Below are positions 16,731 through 26,549 of a stretch of 64,000 nt of DNA, in pieces. Source of the DNA: Desulfonatronovibrio hydrogenovorans DSM 9292 (lineage in GTDB: Bacteria > Desulfobacterota > Desulfovibrionia > Desulfovibrionales > Desulfonatronovibrionaceae). Location of the stretch: positions 49,962 to 113,961 of the forward strand of contig NZ_JMKT01000001.1 in NCBI RefSeq assembly GCF_000686525.1. The letters run 5' to 3'. Made by a program: the position numbers and the translations under genes. How positions within the stretch are numbered: position 1 is the first letter of the stretch; every line of letters starts with the position of its first letter. The notes beneath the pieces were generated by a model. That model worked only from the letters and a program-made list of their open reading frames with translations, was not told the DNA's origin and made no database searches.

Positions 16731-18377
16731 TCATGCCTTCAAGCTGATCACCTTGTCCATGTATTTCAGTCCGGCCTGCCTGTGATTGATGAGGATTACG
16801 GTCTTGCCCTGCATGACCTCGGCCAGAGTCTTCCAGAGTTCATCCTCAGTAGCAGGGTCCAGTCCTTCAGTGGGTTCATCAAGAAAAAGTATCCTGGATT
16901 TTTTGAGCAGGGTCCTGGCAATGCTTAAACGTCTGCCCTGCCCTCCGGACAACCTGGTTCCAGCCTGGCCCACCAGGGTATCCAGGCCATGGGGAAGTGA
17001 ACGGACATAGTCTTCAAGTTTTGCTGTCCCCAGGGCAGCGTAAAGGTGCCGGTCTGAAGCTTCAGGGTCAGCCAGCAGAAGATTTTCCCGGATGGTAGCA
17101 TTAAACAGGTAAGTGTCCTGGGCCACAACCCCGATCCAGGAACGGATCCTCCAGGAATCATACTTGCCAAGCTCATGTCCCCCCAGAAAAATCTGCCCTT
17201 GGTCCGGGACGTAAAACTTCAGAAGCAGGTTAACAAGGCTGGTTTTCCCGGATCCTGTCGGACCTGTAATCCCTACTTTCTGACCTGATTCAATCCTGAA
17301 GCTCAAGTCCTGATGCACTGGAACTGTTCTTCCTGGATAGACAAAGCTTACCTTTTTAAATTCAATGTCCCATTTATCAGGTTCGGGCATGACTGTCTGG
17401 GGTTCTTTTATAACACCAGGCTGGTTGATAATGGAAAACAGTCTTTCTGCAGATGCCCTGGTTCTGCCCCAGGCCTTAAGGGCTGATGGCAGCTGCTGAA
17501 CGCCTTCAAAGCTGAGGAGCGCCAGAACCGCCAGCATGGGCAGATTCTGGGGGGACAAGGTCCCGGCCTCCACCAGGGGGATGGATATAATCAGGACACC
17601 CCACAGGGCCAGGCCTGTAAAGAGAATCAGGCCTGACTCGGAAAGGGCTTCTATGCGCATAAGTCCTGTCTGAATCAGGGCCTGGTTTCGATTCTCCTGC
17701 AGGAGTAATTTGGCCACATTGCGGGTCTGACCAAAGACTATCAGCTCTTCTAAGCCCCTTGCCAGATCTATGGCCGTAGTACGCATCAAAACAAGGGACT
17801 GGACCTGAGCCCTGCCTTTGGAGGACCCCAGGTGCAGGGTGGCCAGGGGCAGGGCTGCACCGGCCAGGGCCCACATCAGACCAAGATGCAGGGCCATGGC
17901 CAGACTGAAATTAAGGACAAAGATGAACACCAGAGACAGGACAAGAACAGCTGAAAGTACCGGGAGAACAAAGCGCAGATAAAATTCATCCAGGTTGTCA
18001 ATGTCGGACTTGATCCTGGAAAAGATGTCCCCACTGTGCAGGTCCTTGATTCCAGCCGGGGCAATGGGCTCCAGCCGTCTGAAAAACCAGACCCGAAGCC
18101 ATGTCAGCAGTTTGAAGGTGGCCTGGTGAGAAACCAGTCTTTCAGCGTATCTGCCAAGAGTACGCACTATGGCCAGGGTTCTGATCCCTCCTGCAGGCAG
18201 GTGGTAATTAAAGGGGACCCCGCTTATTCCAGCCAGGGCCATACAGGCCAGAAACCAGGCTGCAAGGCTTAAAAGTGCGGCATTGGCCAAGAGGGTGATG
18301 GCTGAACAGACAACTCCCAGGAGCATCCACTTCCACTGGGAAAGCAAGAGTCTGAGTAATGGATAGAGCACGTTCAT
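16731..18377 (-). CDS. cydC: Thiol reductant ABC exporter, CydC subunit
   Basis: The 548-residue half-transporter has six membrane spans in residues 1-310, then an ATPase domain with Walker A GPTGSGKTSL, signature LSGGQGRRLSIARTLL and Walker B RILFLDEPTEGLDP. With CydD it forms the heterodimer that exports glutathione/cysteine to the periplasm and is needed to assemble cytochrome bd. It starts 20 bases after cydD on the minus strand and ends the cyd operon. The NHRQAG H-loop replaces the usual THR/SHR. Confidence 0.93.
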   Translation of the reverse strand: MNVLYPLLRLLLSQWKWMLLGVVCSAITLLANAALLSLAAWFLACMALAGISGVPFNYHLPAGGIRTLAIVRTLGRYAERLVSHQATFKLLTWLRVWFFRRLEPIAPAGIKDLHSGDIFSRIKSDIDNLDEFYLRFVLPVLSAVLVLSLVFIFVLNFSLAMALHLGLMWALAGAALPLATLHLGSSKGRAQVQSLVLMRTTAIDLARGLEELIVFGQTRNVAKLLLQENRNQALIQTGLMRIEALSESGLILFTGLALWGVLIISIPLVEAGTLSPQNLPMLAVLALLSFEGVQQLPSALKAWGRTRASAERLFSIINQPGVIKEPQTVMPEPDKWDIEFKKVSFVYPGRTVPVHQDLSFRIESGQKVGITGPTGSGKTSLVNLLLKFYVPDQGQIFLGGHELGKYDSWRIRSWIGVVAQDTYLFNATIRENLLLADPEASDRHLYAALGTAKLEDYVRSLPHGLDTLVGQAGTRLSGGQGRRLSIARTLLKKSRILFLDEPTEGLDPATEDELWKTLAEVMQGKTVILINHRQAGLKYMDKVISLKA

Positions 18378-18397
18378 GATATGTCTTCCAGGCCCTG

Positions 18398-20038
18398 TCA
18401 GGTAATCCGAACTATGTTTCGGGCCCTGGGAAGTATTTCCTCATCGTGAGCAACCATAATTACGCATTTTGTCCGGGCCATTTCCAGAATGGATTCATAA
18501 ATCATGTCTCTTACTTTTTTATCCAGGCCTGCACCAGGTTCGTCCAGAAGAACCAGGGGAGCATCCCGGATAAAGGTTCTGGCCAGGGCCACCCTTTGCC
18601 GCTGCCCTCCTGACAGATGGGCCCCGTCTTCTCCGGCAATGGTTTCATAGCCCTGGGGCAGAGAGTCAATTTCCCTGTGGACCCGGGCCTTGACTGCGGC
18701 ATCCCGGACCTGTTCCAGAGGTGCTGCTCCGCGGCCTGTTCTGATATTGTCTGCAATGCTCCGGCTCAGCAGGTGCGGTTTCTGGGGAAGAAACGCAACA
18801 TGTTTTAGCCATGAGGCTTGATCTAAACTGTGCAGGTCCATCCTGTTCACCAGGACCTTTCCTGAGTCAGGTTTAAGCAGTCCGAGAATCAGCCGGAGGC
18901 TGGTTGTTTTTCCGTGTCCACTGGTCCCGATCAGGCAGGTCAGGCCAGGGCCTGGAGCCTGGAAGCTGAGATTGGAAATGATTTTTTGACCACCCGGATA
19001 TGCATAAGAGACCCGGTCAAACTCAATTTCAACTGAGCCAAACCCGGCTGTGATGGTTCCTGATCCAGGGGAGTGTTCTGGCAGATCCAAAAAATCAACC
19101 ACTTTTTCCGCAGCAGAAACAGCCGACATTTTAGAATGAAAATGGGTCCCAAGGTTTCTTAAAGGCAGGTAAAATTCAGGGGCCAGGATCAGAATAAAGA
19201 ACGCGCTTCCAAAAAGCATGTCCCCCCAGAGCAGTCTGAAACCGATGATTACAGCCACCACAGCCACACTGACCGTGGCCATGAACTCCAGGACCAGTGA
19301 ACTCAGAAAGGCTACCTTAAGCACCGACAGAGTACTTTGGGCGTATTCACTGGATACCTGCTCAACAACCTTGGCCTCTCTTTTCCCGGCATTAAACATT
19401 TTCAGGGTTGTCAGACCCTGGATGGCATCAAGAAACCTGTGGCTCAGGCGGTTGATTCTCTCCCACTGGGCCTGATTCAGGGATTCTGCTTTTCTGCCGA
19501 TGACAATCATGAAAAAAGGGATAAATGGTGCAGTAAGAAGCAGGATAAGCCCGGACACCCAGTCCAGGGGAAAAATGAAAAATAAGATGGCCGGGGGAAT
19601 CATGGCTGCCAGGGCCAGTTGAGGCAGGTATCCGGAAAAGTATCCGTCCAGGGATTCAACTCCGTCCACCATCAGATTGACCATCTCACCGGAAGATTTG
19701 AGGCTGGTGTTGACCGGATCCAGAGAGTGCAGTTTCCTGAAAAGGGTTTCCCGGATTGTTTGCTTCACTTTGACTGCAGCCAGGCCTGAGAAATATCTTG
19801 AGCACCAGATGAGCCCGGTCCTGCAGACAATCAACCCCAGGATAAGCCAAAGTCCGGGCAGGACATCTACAAGCCCGTGATCATCAAAGATCACATGGTG
19901 GACTGTCCAGGCCAGGACAGAAGCCTGAATGATCAGCAGAATACCTGCACCAAGGCCTAAGCCTGTTGATAGTACAAGGCAGGTTGAGGCCGGTCTGATA
20001 AATCCTTCCAGCCACTTTTTTACTCGCAAGTCAGGCAA
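18398..20038 (-). CDS. cydD: Thiol reductant ABC exporter, CydD subunit
   Basis: The 546-residue half-transporter starts with a membrane domain bearing the CydD-type SGYLPQLALAAMIPPAI segment. The ATPase has Walker A GTSGHGKTTSL (His in place of the common Ser/Gly), signature LSGGQRQRVALARTF and Walker B APLVLLDEPGAGLD. The start is TTG at 20038, with AGGAAAG a few bases upstream. The junction with cydB carries a 15-bp hairpin. It partners CydC. Confidence 0.93.
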   Translation of the reverse strand: MPDLRVKKWLEGFIRPASTCLVLSTGLGLGAGILLIIQASVLAWTVHHVIFDDHGLVDVLPGLWLILGLIVCRTGLIWCSRYFSGLAAVKVKQTIRETLFRKLHSLDPVNTSLKSSGEMVNLMVDGVESLDGYFSGYLPQLALAAMIPPAILFFIFPLDWVSGLILLLTAPFIPFFMIVIGRKAESLNQAQWERINRLSHRFLDAIQGLTTLKMFNAGKREAKVVEQVSSEYAQSTLSVLKVAFLSSLVLEFMATVSVAVVAVIIGFRLLWGDMLFGSAFFILILAPEFYLPLRNLGTHFHSKMSAVSAAEKVVDFLDLPEHSPGSGTITAGFGSVEIEFDRVSYAYPGGQKIISNLSFQAPGPGLTCLIGTSGHGKTTSLRLILGLLKPDSGKVLVNRMDLHSLDQASWLKHVAFLPQKPHLLSRSIADNIRTGRGAAPLEQVRDAAVKARVHREIDSLPQGYETIAGEDGAHLSGGQRQRVALARTFIRDAPLVLLDEPGAGLDKKVRDMIYESILEMARTKCVIMVAHDEEILPRARNIVRIT

Positions 20039-20071
20039 TTTCTTTCCTGTTACAAGGAGGGAATAATGGCT

Positions 20072-20108
20072 CTGCCCAGCCGGGCAGGATACCCGGCTGG
20101 GCAGAGTC
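20072..20108 (-). promoter_or_regulatory. Strong hairpin in the cydB-cydD junction
   Basis: CTCTGCCCAGCCGGG (20072-20086) and CCCGGCTGGGCAGAG (20094-20108) form a perfect 15-bp stem with a 7-nt loop. It sits just after the cydB stop on the minus strand, with no T-run behind it. It is better explained as an mRNA stabiliser or processing barrier that separates oxidase and exporter expression than as a full terminator. Confidence 0.6.
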
Positions 20109-20112
20109 GGGC

Positions 20113-21138
20113 CTAATAAGCCTCTTCATATTCAAGGTCTTCCTGAGTGATCTTATGACCGAAGCGGATATGCACCCAGGCCTGGTAGGCAATAACCAGA
20201 GGCACAAAGGTCAGGGCCACCCCGAGCATGATCTGGAGGGTAAGGGTGCTGGAAGCTGAATTGGCAATGGTCATGCTGTACGCCGGATCAATGGTGGAAG
20301 GCAGGAGTTTGGGAAAAAGCCCGATAACCCCAAACAGAGTTACTCCAATGATGCCTGCAGCCGATGATGCCCAGGCCTTCCATTGTTCGCCATTATCCAA
20401 GTATTTCCTGGTAAGGACCAGACCGGTGACCGGGAGAAGCAGGACAATGAACAGGGCCGGATTATTCAGGTAATTGTCAAAAAGGCTGGTATACAAGAGG
20501 CTCAACCCCAGAAAAACAACAACCATGACCAGTACAGCCACCCACATCTTTCTGGCCAGGCTGGTTGCTCTTTTTTCCAGTTCTCCACTGCTTTTCACAG
20601 CCAGCCAGAGACTGCCGTGCATGGAAAACATGACCACAAAGAGCACCCCTCCGGCCAGTCCGTATGGATTGAGCAGGGTCAGCAGGTTGCCTTCATTGAT
20701 CTGCTGGGCATTGAGGGGAATGCCCATAAAGATATTGGCAAAGGCCACCCCGAAAAGAAGGGCCGGCAGAAAACTGCCCAGTACATTACATCCATCCCAG
20801 AACTTCCTCCACGAGTCACTGTCTACTTTGCGTCTGAACTCATAGGACACGCCCCTGAATATAAGTGCGAAAAGGAGCAGAAGCAAGGGAGTGTAGAGGC
20901 TGCTGAAAAGAACAGCGTAGGTTGCAGGAAAGGCTGCAAAGGTCACTCCCCCGGCTGTGATCAGCCAGACCTGATTACCGTCCCAGAACGGACCGGCAGC
21001 ATTATAGATAACTCGTTTGTCAGTCTCTCCCTGAGCCAGAAAAGGCATGTTCATGCCCAGTCCCAGATCATATCCGTCCAGGGCGAAATAGACCGCCCAT
21101 AATATTCCCCAGAGCAAAAACCAGGTGGTCTCAAGCAT
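20113..21138 (-). CDS. cydB: Cytochrome bd oxidase subunit II
   Basis: The 341-residue membrane protein has the CydB start motif LWGILWAVYFALDGYDLGLGM, then DGNQVWLITAGG and the GGVLFVVMFSMHGSLWLA region, about eight or nine spans in all. It pairs with CydA in the quinol:O2 oxidoreductase of the inner membrane, used by sulfate reducers to remove oxygen. Order on the minus strand is Rrf2 regulator, cydA, cydB, cydD, cydC. The cydA-cydB gap is 82 bases. Confidence 0.95.
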   Translation of the reverse strand: MLETTWFLLWGILWAVYFALDGYDLGLGMNMPFLAQGETDKRVIYNAAGPFWDGNQVWLITAGGVTFAAFPATYAVLFSSLYTPLLLLLFALIFRGVSYEFRRKVDSDSWRKFWDGCNVLGSFLPALLFGVAFANIFMGIPLNAQQINEGNLLTLLNPYGLAGGVLFVVMFSMHGSLWLAVKSSGELEKRATSLARKMWVAVLVMVVVFLGLSLLYTSLFDNYLNNPALFIVLLLPVTGLVLTRKYLDNGEQWKAWASSAAGIIGVTLFGVIGLFPKLLPSTIDPAYSMTIANSASSTLTLQIMLGVALTFVPLVIAYQAWVHIRFGHKITQEDLEYEEAY

Positions 21139-21220
21139 GGGTTACCTCCCAGTTAAAATGTTTGTTAACAGCATGGTAATTGGTTTGATGCGGGTTAATA
21201 ATTGTTGAATGTCCGCCGGG

Positions 21221-22537
21221 CTATTCCTGGACTGCTGGTTCCGGTCCTTTGCGTCCGTATTTGGACAAAAGAAACACGCACAAAGCCACCAGAAGTCCGT
21301 AGATGGCCATGAAGCCGGCAAGGGAACCGGCAACCTGGGCAGTGGTAATACCTGGAGAAACAGCCTCTGAAGTCCGCATCATGCCATAAACAATCCAGGG
21401 TTGTCTGCCCATTTCAGCCACAATCCAGCCCAGCTGTATAGCAACATAGGGCAAAGGGATGATCCAGGGCAGAATTTTGAGCAGCCCGGGAGAATCCTCA
21501 GGCACCTTGCGCCTGAACCAGACCCAGGCTGCCAGTATGGGAAAGAGAAATCCAAGCCCAACCATGGTCCTGAAAGAGAGAAAAGTGGTCATCACAGGAG
21601 GGTGGTCGTCTCTCGGAAAATCGTTGAGTCCTTTTACTGCTGCATTGAAATCATGATAGGCCAGCAAGGACAGACCACCGGGGATTGGGAACAATTCAAG
21701 TCTGTTGCGCTGGTTCGAAGGATCAGGAATTACCAGCAGGTACTGCGGGGCCTGAGTTCTGGTCTCCCAGTGGGATTCCATGGCAGCAAGCTTTTCCGGC
21801 TGGTACTTGGCCACTGTGGCCCCGTGGGAATGTCCCTGAACAACGACAACAATGGCGAAAATCAAGGTAAAGGGTGCAGCAATGCGAAAGGATTTCTTAA
21901 AAAAGTCAACATTACTCCCTTTGGCAATGTGGTAGGCGGAAATGCCCAGCACAAAGAACCCGCTTAAAACATAAGAAGCACTGAGGACATGGATGAACTG
22001 GTGCCAGGCGAATTCATTGCTTATCAAGGCCATGAAGCTGCCCAGCTCCGCCCTTCCCTCTCCAAACACATAGCCCACAGGATTCTGCATCCAGCCGTTG
22101 GCCATAATGATCCAGAAGGCTGAGAGGTTGGCAGCCAGTGCTACCAGCCAGATGGCAGCATTGTGCATTTTAGGAGACAGTTTTTTCCAGCCAAAGATCC
22201 ACACCCCAAGAAAGGTTGATTCCAGAAAAAAGGCCAGGGTAGCTTCAATGGCCAGCAAAGAACCAAAGATATCGCCAACATAGGCTGAATACCTGGACCA
22301 GTTGGTTCCGAACTGAAACTCCAGGGCAATGCCGGTTACTGCTCCAAGAGCAAAGTTGATTAAAAAAAGTTTCCCCCAGAACTTGGCCATGCGCCGGTAG
22401 GTTTCATCTCCGCTGCGGACGAATTTGAACTCCATGTAGGCCACCAGCAGAGACAGGCCAAGGGTCAGAGGCACAAAAATAAAATGGACAAAAGTAGTCA
22501 TGGCAAATTGCAGCCGAGACAACAGCAAAACATCCAT
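21221..22537 (-). CDS. cydA: Cytochrome bd oxidase subunit I (short Q-loop)
   Basis: The 438-residue protein has the haem ligands expected of CydA: His 18 in TTFVHFIFVPL for b595, the His in QFIHVLSASYV for b558 and the Met in FRTMVGLGFL. GRQPW is also present. It is shorter than the E. coli protein (about 520), so it belongs to the short Q-loop class. It oxidises quinol on the periplasmic side and reduces O2 to water. It follows the Rrf2 gene by 34 bases. Confidence 0.95.
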   Translation of the reverse strand: MDVLLLSRLQFAMTTFVHFIFVPLTLGLSLLVAYMEFKFVRSGDETYRRMAKFWGKLFLINFALGAVTGIALEFQFGTNWSRYSAYVGDIFGSLLAIEATLAFFLESTFLGVWIFGWKKLSPKMHNAAIWLVALAANLSAFWIIMANGWMQNPVGYVFGEGRAELGSFMALISNEFAWHQFIHVLSASYVLSGFFVLGISAYHIAKGSNVDFFKKSFRIAAPFTLIFAIVVVVQGHSHGATVAKYQPEKLAAMESHWETRTQAPQYLLVIPDPSNQRNRLELFPIPGGLSLLAYHDFNAAVKGLNDFPRDDHPPVMTTFLSFRTMVGLGFLFPILAAWVWFRRKVPEDSPGLLKILPWIIPLPYVAIQLGWIVAEMGRQPWIVYGMMRTSEAVSPGITTAQVAGSLAGFMAIYGLLVALCVFLLSKYGRKGPEPAVQE

Positions 22538-22571
22538 AAGCCTTCCCCTGTTTTAGATTGTTGAACAGAAT

Positions 22572-22988
22572 TTATTTTTTACAGAACTCTCCCCTGGCAA
22601 GCTGTTCAAAATCAGCCTCAGCCAGGGTATCTCGAAGCCTCTGTCTTGCTTTCTGCCAGATCTGGTGCACTCCGCACAAGGGAGATCGAAGGCAGGAGTC
22701 AGGGCTCATAACGCACTCATTAAGAAAGATTTCACCGTCCACCGCTTCAACCACCTGCAGCAGGTTGATCTCATAAGGTTTTCTGGTCAGCCGGTAGCCT
22801 CCCCTGGCTCCCTGGCGAATCTGAATCAGTCCTGACTTTGCCAGGCTCTGGGCTACTTTGGCTAAATACGCATCCGGAAGTCCCATAGCCTCAATAATCT
22901 CTTTTTTGGGCACGATCCTTTCCCTGTCCTGCAAAGACAGATAAAGTACGCAGCGCACAGCATATTCTCCGGCTCTGGTCAGCATCAT
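22572..22988 (-). CDS. Rrf2 family transcriptional regulator with three-Cys motif
   Basis: The 138-residue protein carries an N-terminal winged helix (TRAGEYAVRCVLYLS; LAKSGLIQIRQGARGGYRL wing) and a C-terminal Cys set, NECVMSPDSCLRSPLC. This set ligates an iron-sulfur cluster in IscR/NsrR/RsrR-type sensors. I chose ATG 22988, about 10 nt after a GGGGG site; a TTG at 22997 is less likely. It is the first gene of the cyd cluster, so it likely controls the oxidase in response to O2, NO or cluster state, and itself through the inverted repeat at 23009-23032. Confidence 0.9.
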   Translation of the reverse strand: MMLTRAGEYAVRCVLYLSLQDRERIVPKKEIIEAMGLPDAYLAKVAQSLAKSGLIQIRQGARGGYRLTRKPYEINLLQVVEAVDGEIFLNECVMSPDSCLRSPLCGVHQIWQKARQRLRDTLAEADFEQLARGEFCKK

Positions 22989-23008
22989 GGCACACAAACC
23001 CCCTTAGA

Positions 23009-23032
23009 GGACAAATAAGATACGATTAGTCC
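23009..23032 (-). promoter_or_regulatory. Candidate Rrf2 operator
   Basis: GGACAAAT (23009-23016) and ATTAGTCC (23025-23032) form an inverted repeat, 7 of 8 matching, with an 8-nt spacer. It lies about 20 bases upstream of the Rrf2 start. The A+T-rich centre and position fit an autoregulatory operator. No second copy was noticed. Confidence 0.45.
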
Positions 23033-23584
23033 TAAATGAGACAAAACCTGCTGTCAATCACTTTTCTGAAAACTTCAGCCGATCAGGAAATTATGGGAAG
23101 GCAGGCCCGGGTGGACTGAGTCGTAAGCCCGGGCCAACATGGCTGGCACCGGGGTTTATGCCCGGTTTGGGGTCTTTAGCTGGTTGCGAAATAAAGGGCT
23201 TTTCCCTGCCAGGACCCTAATCAGTCTGGCCGAGCTACAGCAATATTTTTACTACCGCTTTAATCCTGACCGGACTGGCCTGGTGAAACACGATTGACAA
23301 AGGTTAAACAGAAGCCCTAGTCATTAAGGGGTATAAGCAGGATGCAAGTGGACCACCCCATGGGTGCCTTTTATTTTGCCATCAACCATAGGTAATAACG
23401 GGATAACCACAACTTCCCCTATTCTTTCATCATGGATAACCCACTGCACACCAGAACTGACCTAATATCTGAGGGCTGGGCAGTAAGGACCGGGCTAGCC
23501 ATGAAACTGTCCATAAAGAACCTTGAACAGAATAATTCACCAGTCCAAAAACCCGAGTCCGGCTCCAGGCTTTATGAGTTGAAT
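23033..23584. other. Intergenic region with one G+C palindrome
   Basis: 552 bases without a supported gene between the divergent Rrf2 and peptidase genes. GGCCCGGG (23104-23111) and CCCGGGCC (23128-23135) can form a hairpin with no T-run. The frame of the peptidase is open for about 150 bases upstream of its chosen ATG, but this part has no signal-peptide logic. Confidence 0.5.
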
Positions 23585-25615
23585 ATGAAAAAATTATTAT
23601 ACCTGATGCTTATTATCTGCACTCTTGTTTCCCTGTCCTGCTCAGCTGCCAGGATAAGTGACCAGCAGCAATTGACTTACCTGGATCAATTGCCGCCCTT
23701 GCTGGACAGGGAGCTTTTCTTTGACGATGCCGAGGTTGATGGGGCCAGGCTGTCCCCGGATGGCAAGTCCATTATGTTTCGACAAAGATATAATGGAGTT
23801 ATGAATATCTGGGTCAAAAGCATTGATGAGCCGTTTGAAAAGGCCAGGCCCATGACTGCTGACCAGCGTCCAGTGCATGGCTTCTTCTGGAGTAGAGACA
23901 GCAGGCTTATCCTTTATGTCCAGGACCAGGATGGCGATGAAAATTATAATCTGTATGCAGTAAACCCGGCTGATGAACCTGATCCAAAGACCGGCCTGCC
24001 TGAACCAAAAATAATCACAGAATACCAGGGTGTTCAGACCAGGATCTTATCGGTTCCCCGTGAAGACCAGGAGCATATTATCATTGGTATTAATGAGCGC
24101 GACCCCTCACTGCACGATGCTTATCAAGTCAATCTTCGTACTGGAAAGCGGGAGCTGGTTTTTAAAAACAAGCACAATATTACCGGCTGGACTTTTGATG
24201 ATTATGGGAAATTGCGTTTTGTTTCCAGGCAGACCCCGGATGGAGGATCTGAAATCCTGCAGGTCAAGGATGATGAGCTTAAGCGGGTTTATCAGGTGGA
24301 TTTTGGTGAAACCGCCAGGATCTCAAGGTTCTGCAAAGATAATGAGCGGGTCTACATGGTCACCAATAAAGGTGCTGATGTTGACCTTACCAGGCTGGTC
24401 ATTTTTGAACCTGAAACCGGCCATAAAGAGCTGGTGGAAAAAGATCCTGAAGGTGAGGTCGATTTTGGCGGAGCCATTTTTTCAGATATCAGCCATGAAC
24501 TGCTGGCCACAACTTATGTTGGGGATAAGGCGCGTATCTACTTTCATAATCAGCAGTTCCAAAAAGATTATGAAAAGATCAGAGCCCGGATCCCTGAAGG
24601 AGACATTCACTTCAGAGCAAGAAGTGCTGATGAAAACACATGGCTCATAGTAGTCAGTCGCGATGTTGATCCGGGCAGTGTTTATATTTTTGACCGCAAG
24701 GCCCAGGATGTTACTCTGCTTTATAGATCCAGACCTGATCTGCCTTCAGAGCATCTGGCCCATATGGAGCCTGTCAGATACAGCTCCAGGGATGGCTTGT
24801 CCATTCCTGGATATCTGACCCTGCCCAGAGGCCCTGAACCGAAAAATCTGGCCCTGGTGGTCCTGCCCCACGGCGGCCCCTGGGTCCGGGATACCTGGGG
24901 CTATGATCCCCAGGTCCAGTTTCTGGCCAATCGGGGCTATGCTGTTTTGCAGCCCAATTTCAGAGGGTCTTCAGGTTTTGGCAAGTCCTTTTTGAATTCC
25001 GGCAACCAGCAATGGGGCACTGGCTACATGCAACATGACATAACAGATGGAGTCAAATACCTGATTGACAAGGGTCTGGTCGATCCTCAGCGGGTTGGTA
25101 TTTATGGGACTTCATATGGCGGCTTTGCCGCACTGTCCGGCCTGGCTTTTACCCCGGATCTTTACCAGGCAGGCATCTCCAATGTTGGGCCTTCCAATAT
25201 CATTACTCTGATTGAGTCGGTTCCGCCCTACTGGCTTCCAGCCATCAAATCATTCCACTTACGGGTAGGAGACCCGGATGATCCTGAAGACCGGGCCAGG
25301 CTTAAAAACCAGTCTCCATTATTTTCCGCTGCCCAGATTAAGGCTCCCCTGCTTGTAGTACAGGGCGCCAATGATCCCCGGGTCATTCAGCGTGAATCAG
25401 ATCAGATTGTGGATGTTTTGCGGGAAAAAGGCAGGCAGGTATACTATCTGGTGGCTCCGGATGAAGGACACGGTTTTACTGCCAGGGAGAACAGACTGGC
25501 GTTTTTTGTTAAAATGGAACGCTTTTTTGCCCAGCATCTTGGCGGGCGATATCAGAAAGGAGTTGCTTCAGATATCCAGCAGCGGCTAAAGGAGATCACG
25601 GTTTATCCTGAATGA
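23585..25615 (+). CDS. S9 family (prolyl oligopeptidase/acylaminoacyl peptidase) lipoprotein
   Basis: The ATG at 23585 gives a clean lipoprotein signal ([19 protein letters not shown]), so the enzyme is exported and lipid-anchored; 676 residues in total. Residues ~40-400 are a WD/beta-propeller-like region ([28 protein letters not shown]). The C-terminal alpha/beta-hydrolase domain has [13 protein letters not shown] for the oxyanion hole, nucleophile Ser in [10 protein letters not shown], Asp in GANDPRV and His in DEGHGF. All catalytic residues are present. It cleaves short peptides, probably after Pro or acyl-blocked residues. It stands alone. Confidence 0.92.
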   Translation: MKKLLYLMLIICTLVSLSCSAARISDQQQLTYLDQLPPLLDRELFFDDAEVDGARLSPDGKSIMFRQRYNGVMNIWVKSIDEPFEKARPMTADQRPVHGFFWSRDSRLILYVQDQDGDENYNLYAVNPADEPDPKTGLPEPKIITEYQGVQTRILSVPREDQEHIIIGINERDPSLHDAYQVNLRTGKRELVFKNKHNITGWTFDDYGKLRFVSRQTPDGGSEILQVKDDELKRVYQVDFGETARISRFCKDNERVYMVTNKGADVDLTRLVIFEPETGHKELVEKDPEGEVDFGGAIFSDISHELLATTYVGDKARIYFHNQQFQKDYEKIRARIPEGDIHFRARSADENTWLIVVSRDVDPGSVYIFDRKAQDVTLLYRSRPDLPSEHLAHMEPVRYSSRDGLSIPGYLTLPRGPEPKNLALVVLPHGGPWVRDTWGYDPQVQFLANRGYAVLQPNFRGSSGFGKSFLNSGNQQWGTGYMQHDITDGVKYLIDKGLVDPQRVGIYGTSYGGFAALSGLAFTPDLYQAGISNVGPSNIITLIESVPPYWLPAIKSFHLRVGDPDDPEDRARLKNQSPLFSAAQIKAPLLVVQGANDPRVIQRESDQIVDVLREKGRQVYYLVAPDEGHGFTARENRLAFFVKMERFFAQHLGGRYQKGVASDIQQRLKEITVYPE

Positions 25616-26084
25616 ATCTCTGGTCTTTTTTGATCAGCCCTATCCATGCTGGTTACCAAAACTCAACTTGAGCCGGTCATGGCCAGCACCTTAACCGGCC
25701 CCATCAATTGGGCCATACCTGCCTCAGCCTTTGAAAAAAGACCGCCATGCTTTGCGCCCAGGCTTAGCCCTGCCTGAATCATCCACCTCTCTTGGGCCAG
25801 CCTTGAAAATGACTGACAAGACCAGGCCATGGCCAACACCTTGACCAGACCCGTCTTGGTCCAGCCAATGGAGGAAGCCTGACCACTGCAAACAAAGTTG
25901 GCTTGACTTCTCCACCCCGGACCAATTAATGGCAGCAGATGGTCATAAAATGCTCTTAACCATGCCAATCCAGTCAAGCATCATCCCTTGGCCTGACATT
26001 TGCTATATGAACCATATCAGTTTGTCTTTGCAAACACACCCAGCCCCAAGAAACTTTTCAAACCAACTGATAAATGGAGATGAT
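25616..26084. other. Intergenic region with an imperfect direct repeat
   Basis: 469 bases without a supported gene. A ~25-base unit beginning catggccagcacctt at 25678 recurs at 25828 (catggccaacacctt) with about four mismatches, exactly 150 bases apart. Its meaning is unknown; a decayed tandem duplication is the simplest reading. Confidence 0.4.
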
Positions 26085-26375
26085 ATGAAAAAGATTACCG
26101 CCACCTTCCTTGGCAACGTCCTGATCCTGCTCTTCTGCTGTTCCCTTGCCTTTGCCCAGACACTGCCCCTTCAAGAAGCATACAATGCCTGCCTCCAGAA
26201 CTGTTCAATGAACGCTGATGACTGCAAGCAATGCTGCGACCATTATTTTAATCCTGTCACCAAAGAATGTCAGGCCAGATTTCTGAGTTGTCTGGACACT
26301 ACCAACCATGATGCCGGAGTTTGTGCCTTTCGCCTCCAAAACTGCGGCGCAAAAACCAGCTACAGCTGCCCCTGA
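26085..26375 (+). CDS. Small secreted cysteine-rich protein
   Basis: The 96-residue protein has GGAG 5 nt before ATG 26085. It starts with a signal peptide (MKKITATFLGN, hydrophobic core, cleavage after AFA-Q). The mature part of about 71 residues contains ten Cys: NACLQNC, DDCKQCC, KECQ, LSC, GVC, QNC and a final SC-P. The even spacing suggests a disulfide-bonded domain, perhaps metal-binding. I do not recognise the family. It is a single-gene unit closed by a strong terminator at 26458. Confidence 0.75.
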   Translation: MKKITATFLGNVLILLFCCSLAFAQTLPLQEAYNACLQNCSMNADDCKQCCDHYFNPVTKECQARFLSCLDTTNHDAGVCAFRLQNCGAKTSYSCP

Positions 26376-26457
26376 CAACATCCAGATTGATCCGGTCCTG
26401 GCTGTTCTTTTTCAGCTCCGGCCAGGTTTTCTTACCCTGATCAAAAATAATCCCCAA

Positions 26458-26491
26458 AAAAGGCCTGCATCTGTCTAGATGCAGGCCTTTT
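26458..26491 (+). terminator. Bidirectional terminator
   Basis: AAAAGGCCTGCATCT (26458-26472) pairs perfectly with AGATGCAGGCCTTTT (26477-26491) around a GTCT loop. The A-run before and T-run after let it stop both the Cys-rich gene (plus) and the HigBA genes (minus). Confidence 0.85.
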
Positions 26492-26549
26492 GAACCTCAT
26501 GACACCTGAGGACAAGATTGATCTGAAGTGGTCCCCATGTACCGGACAG

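Noticed and set aside
25663..25977. 104-codon minus-strand ORF between the peptidase and the Cys-rich gene
   Set aside because: No ribosome site; the apparent internal repeat comes from the 25-base DNA repeat.
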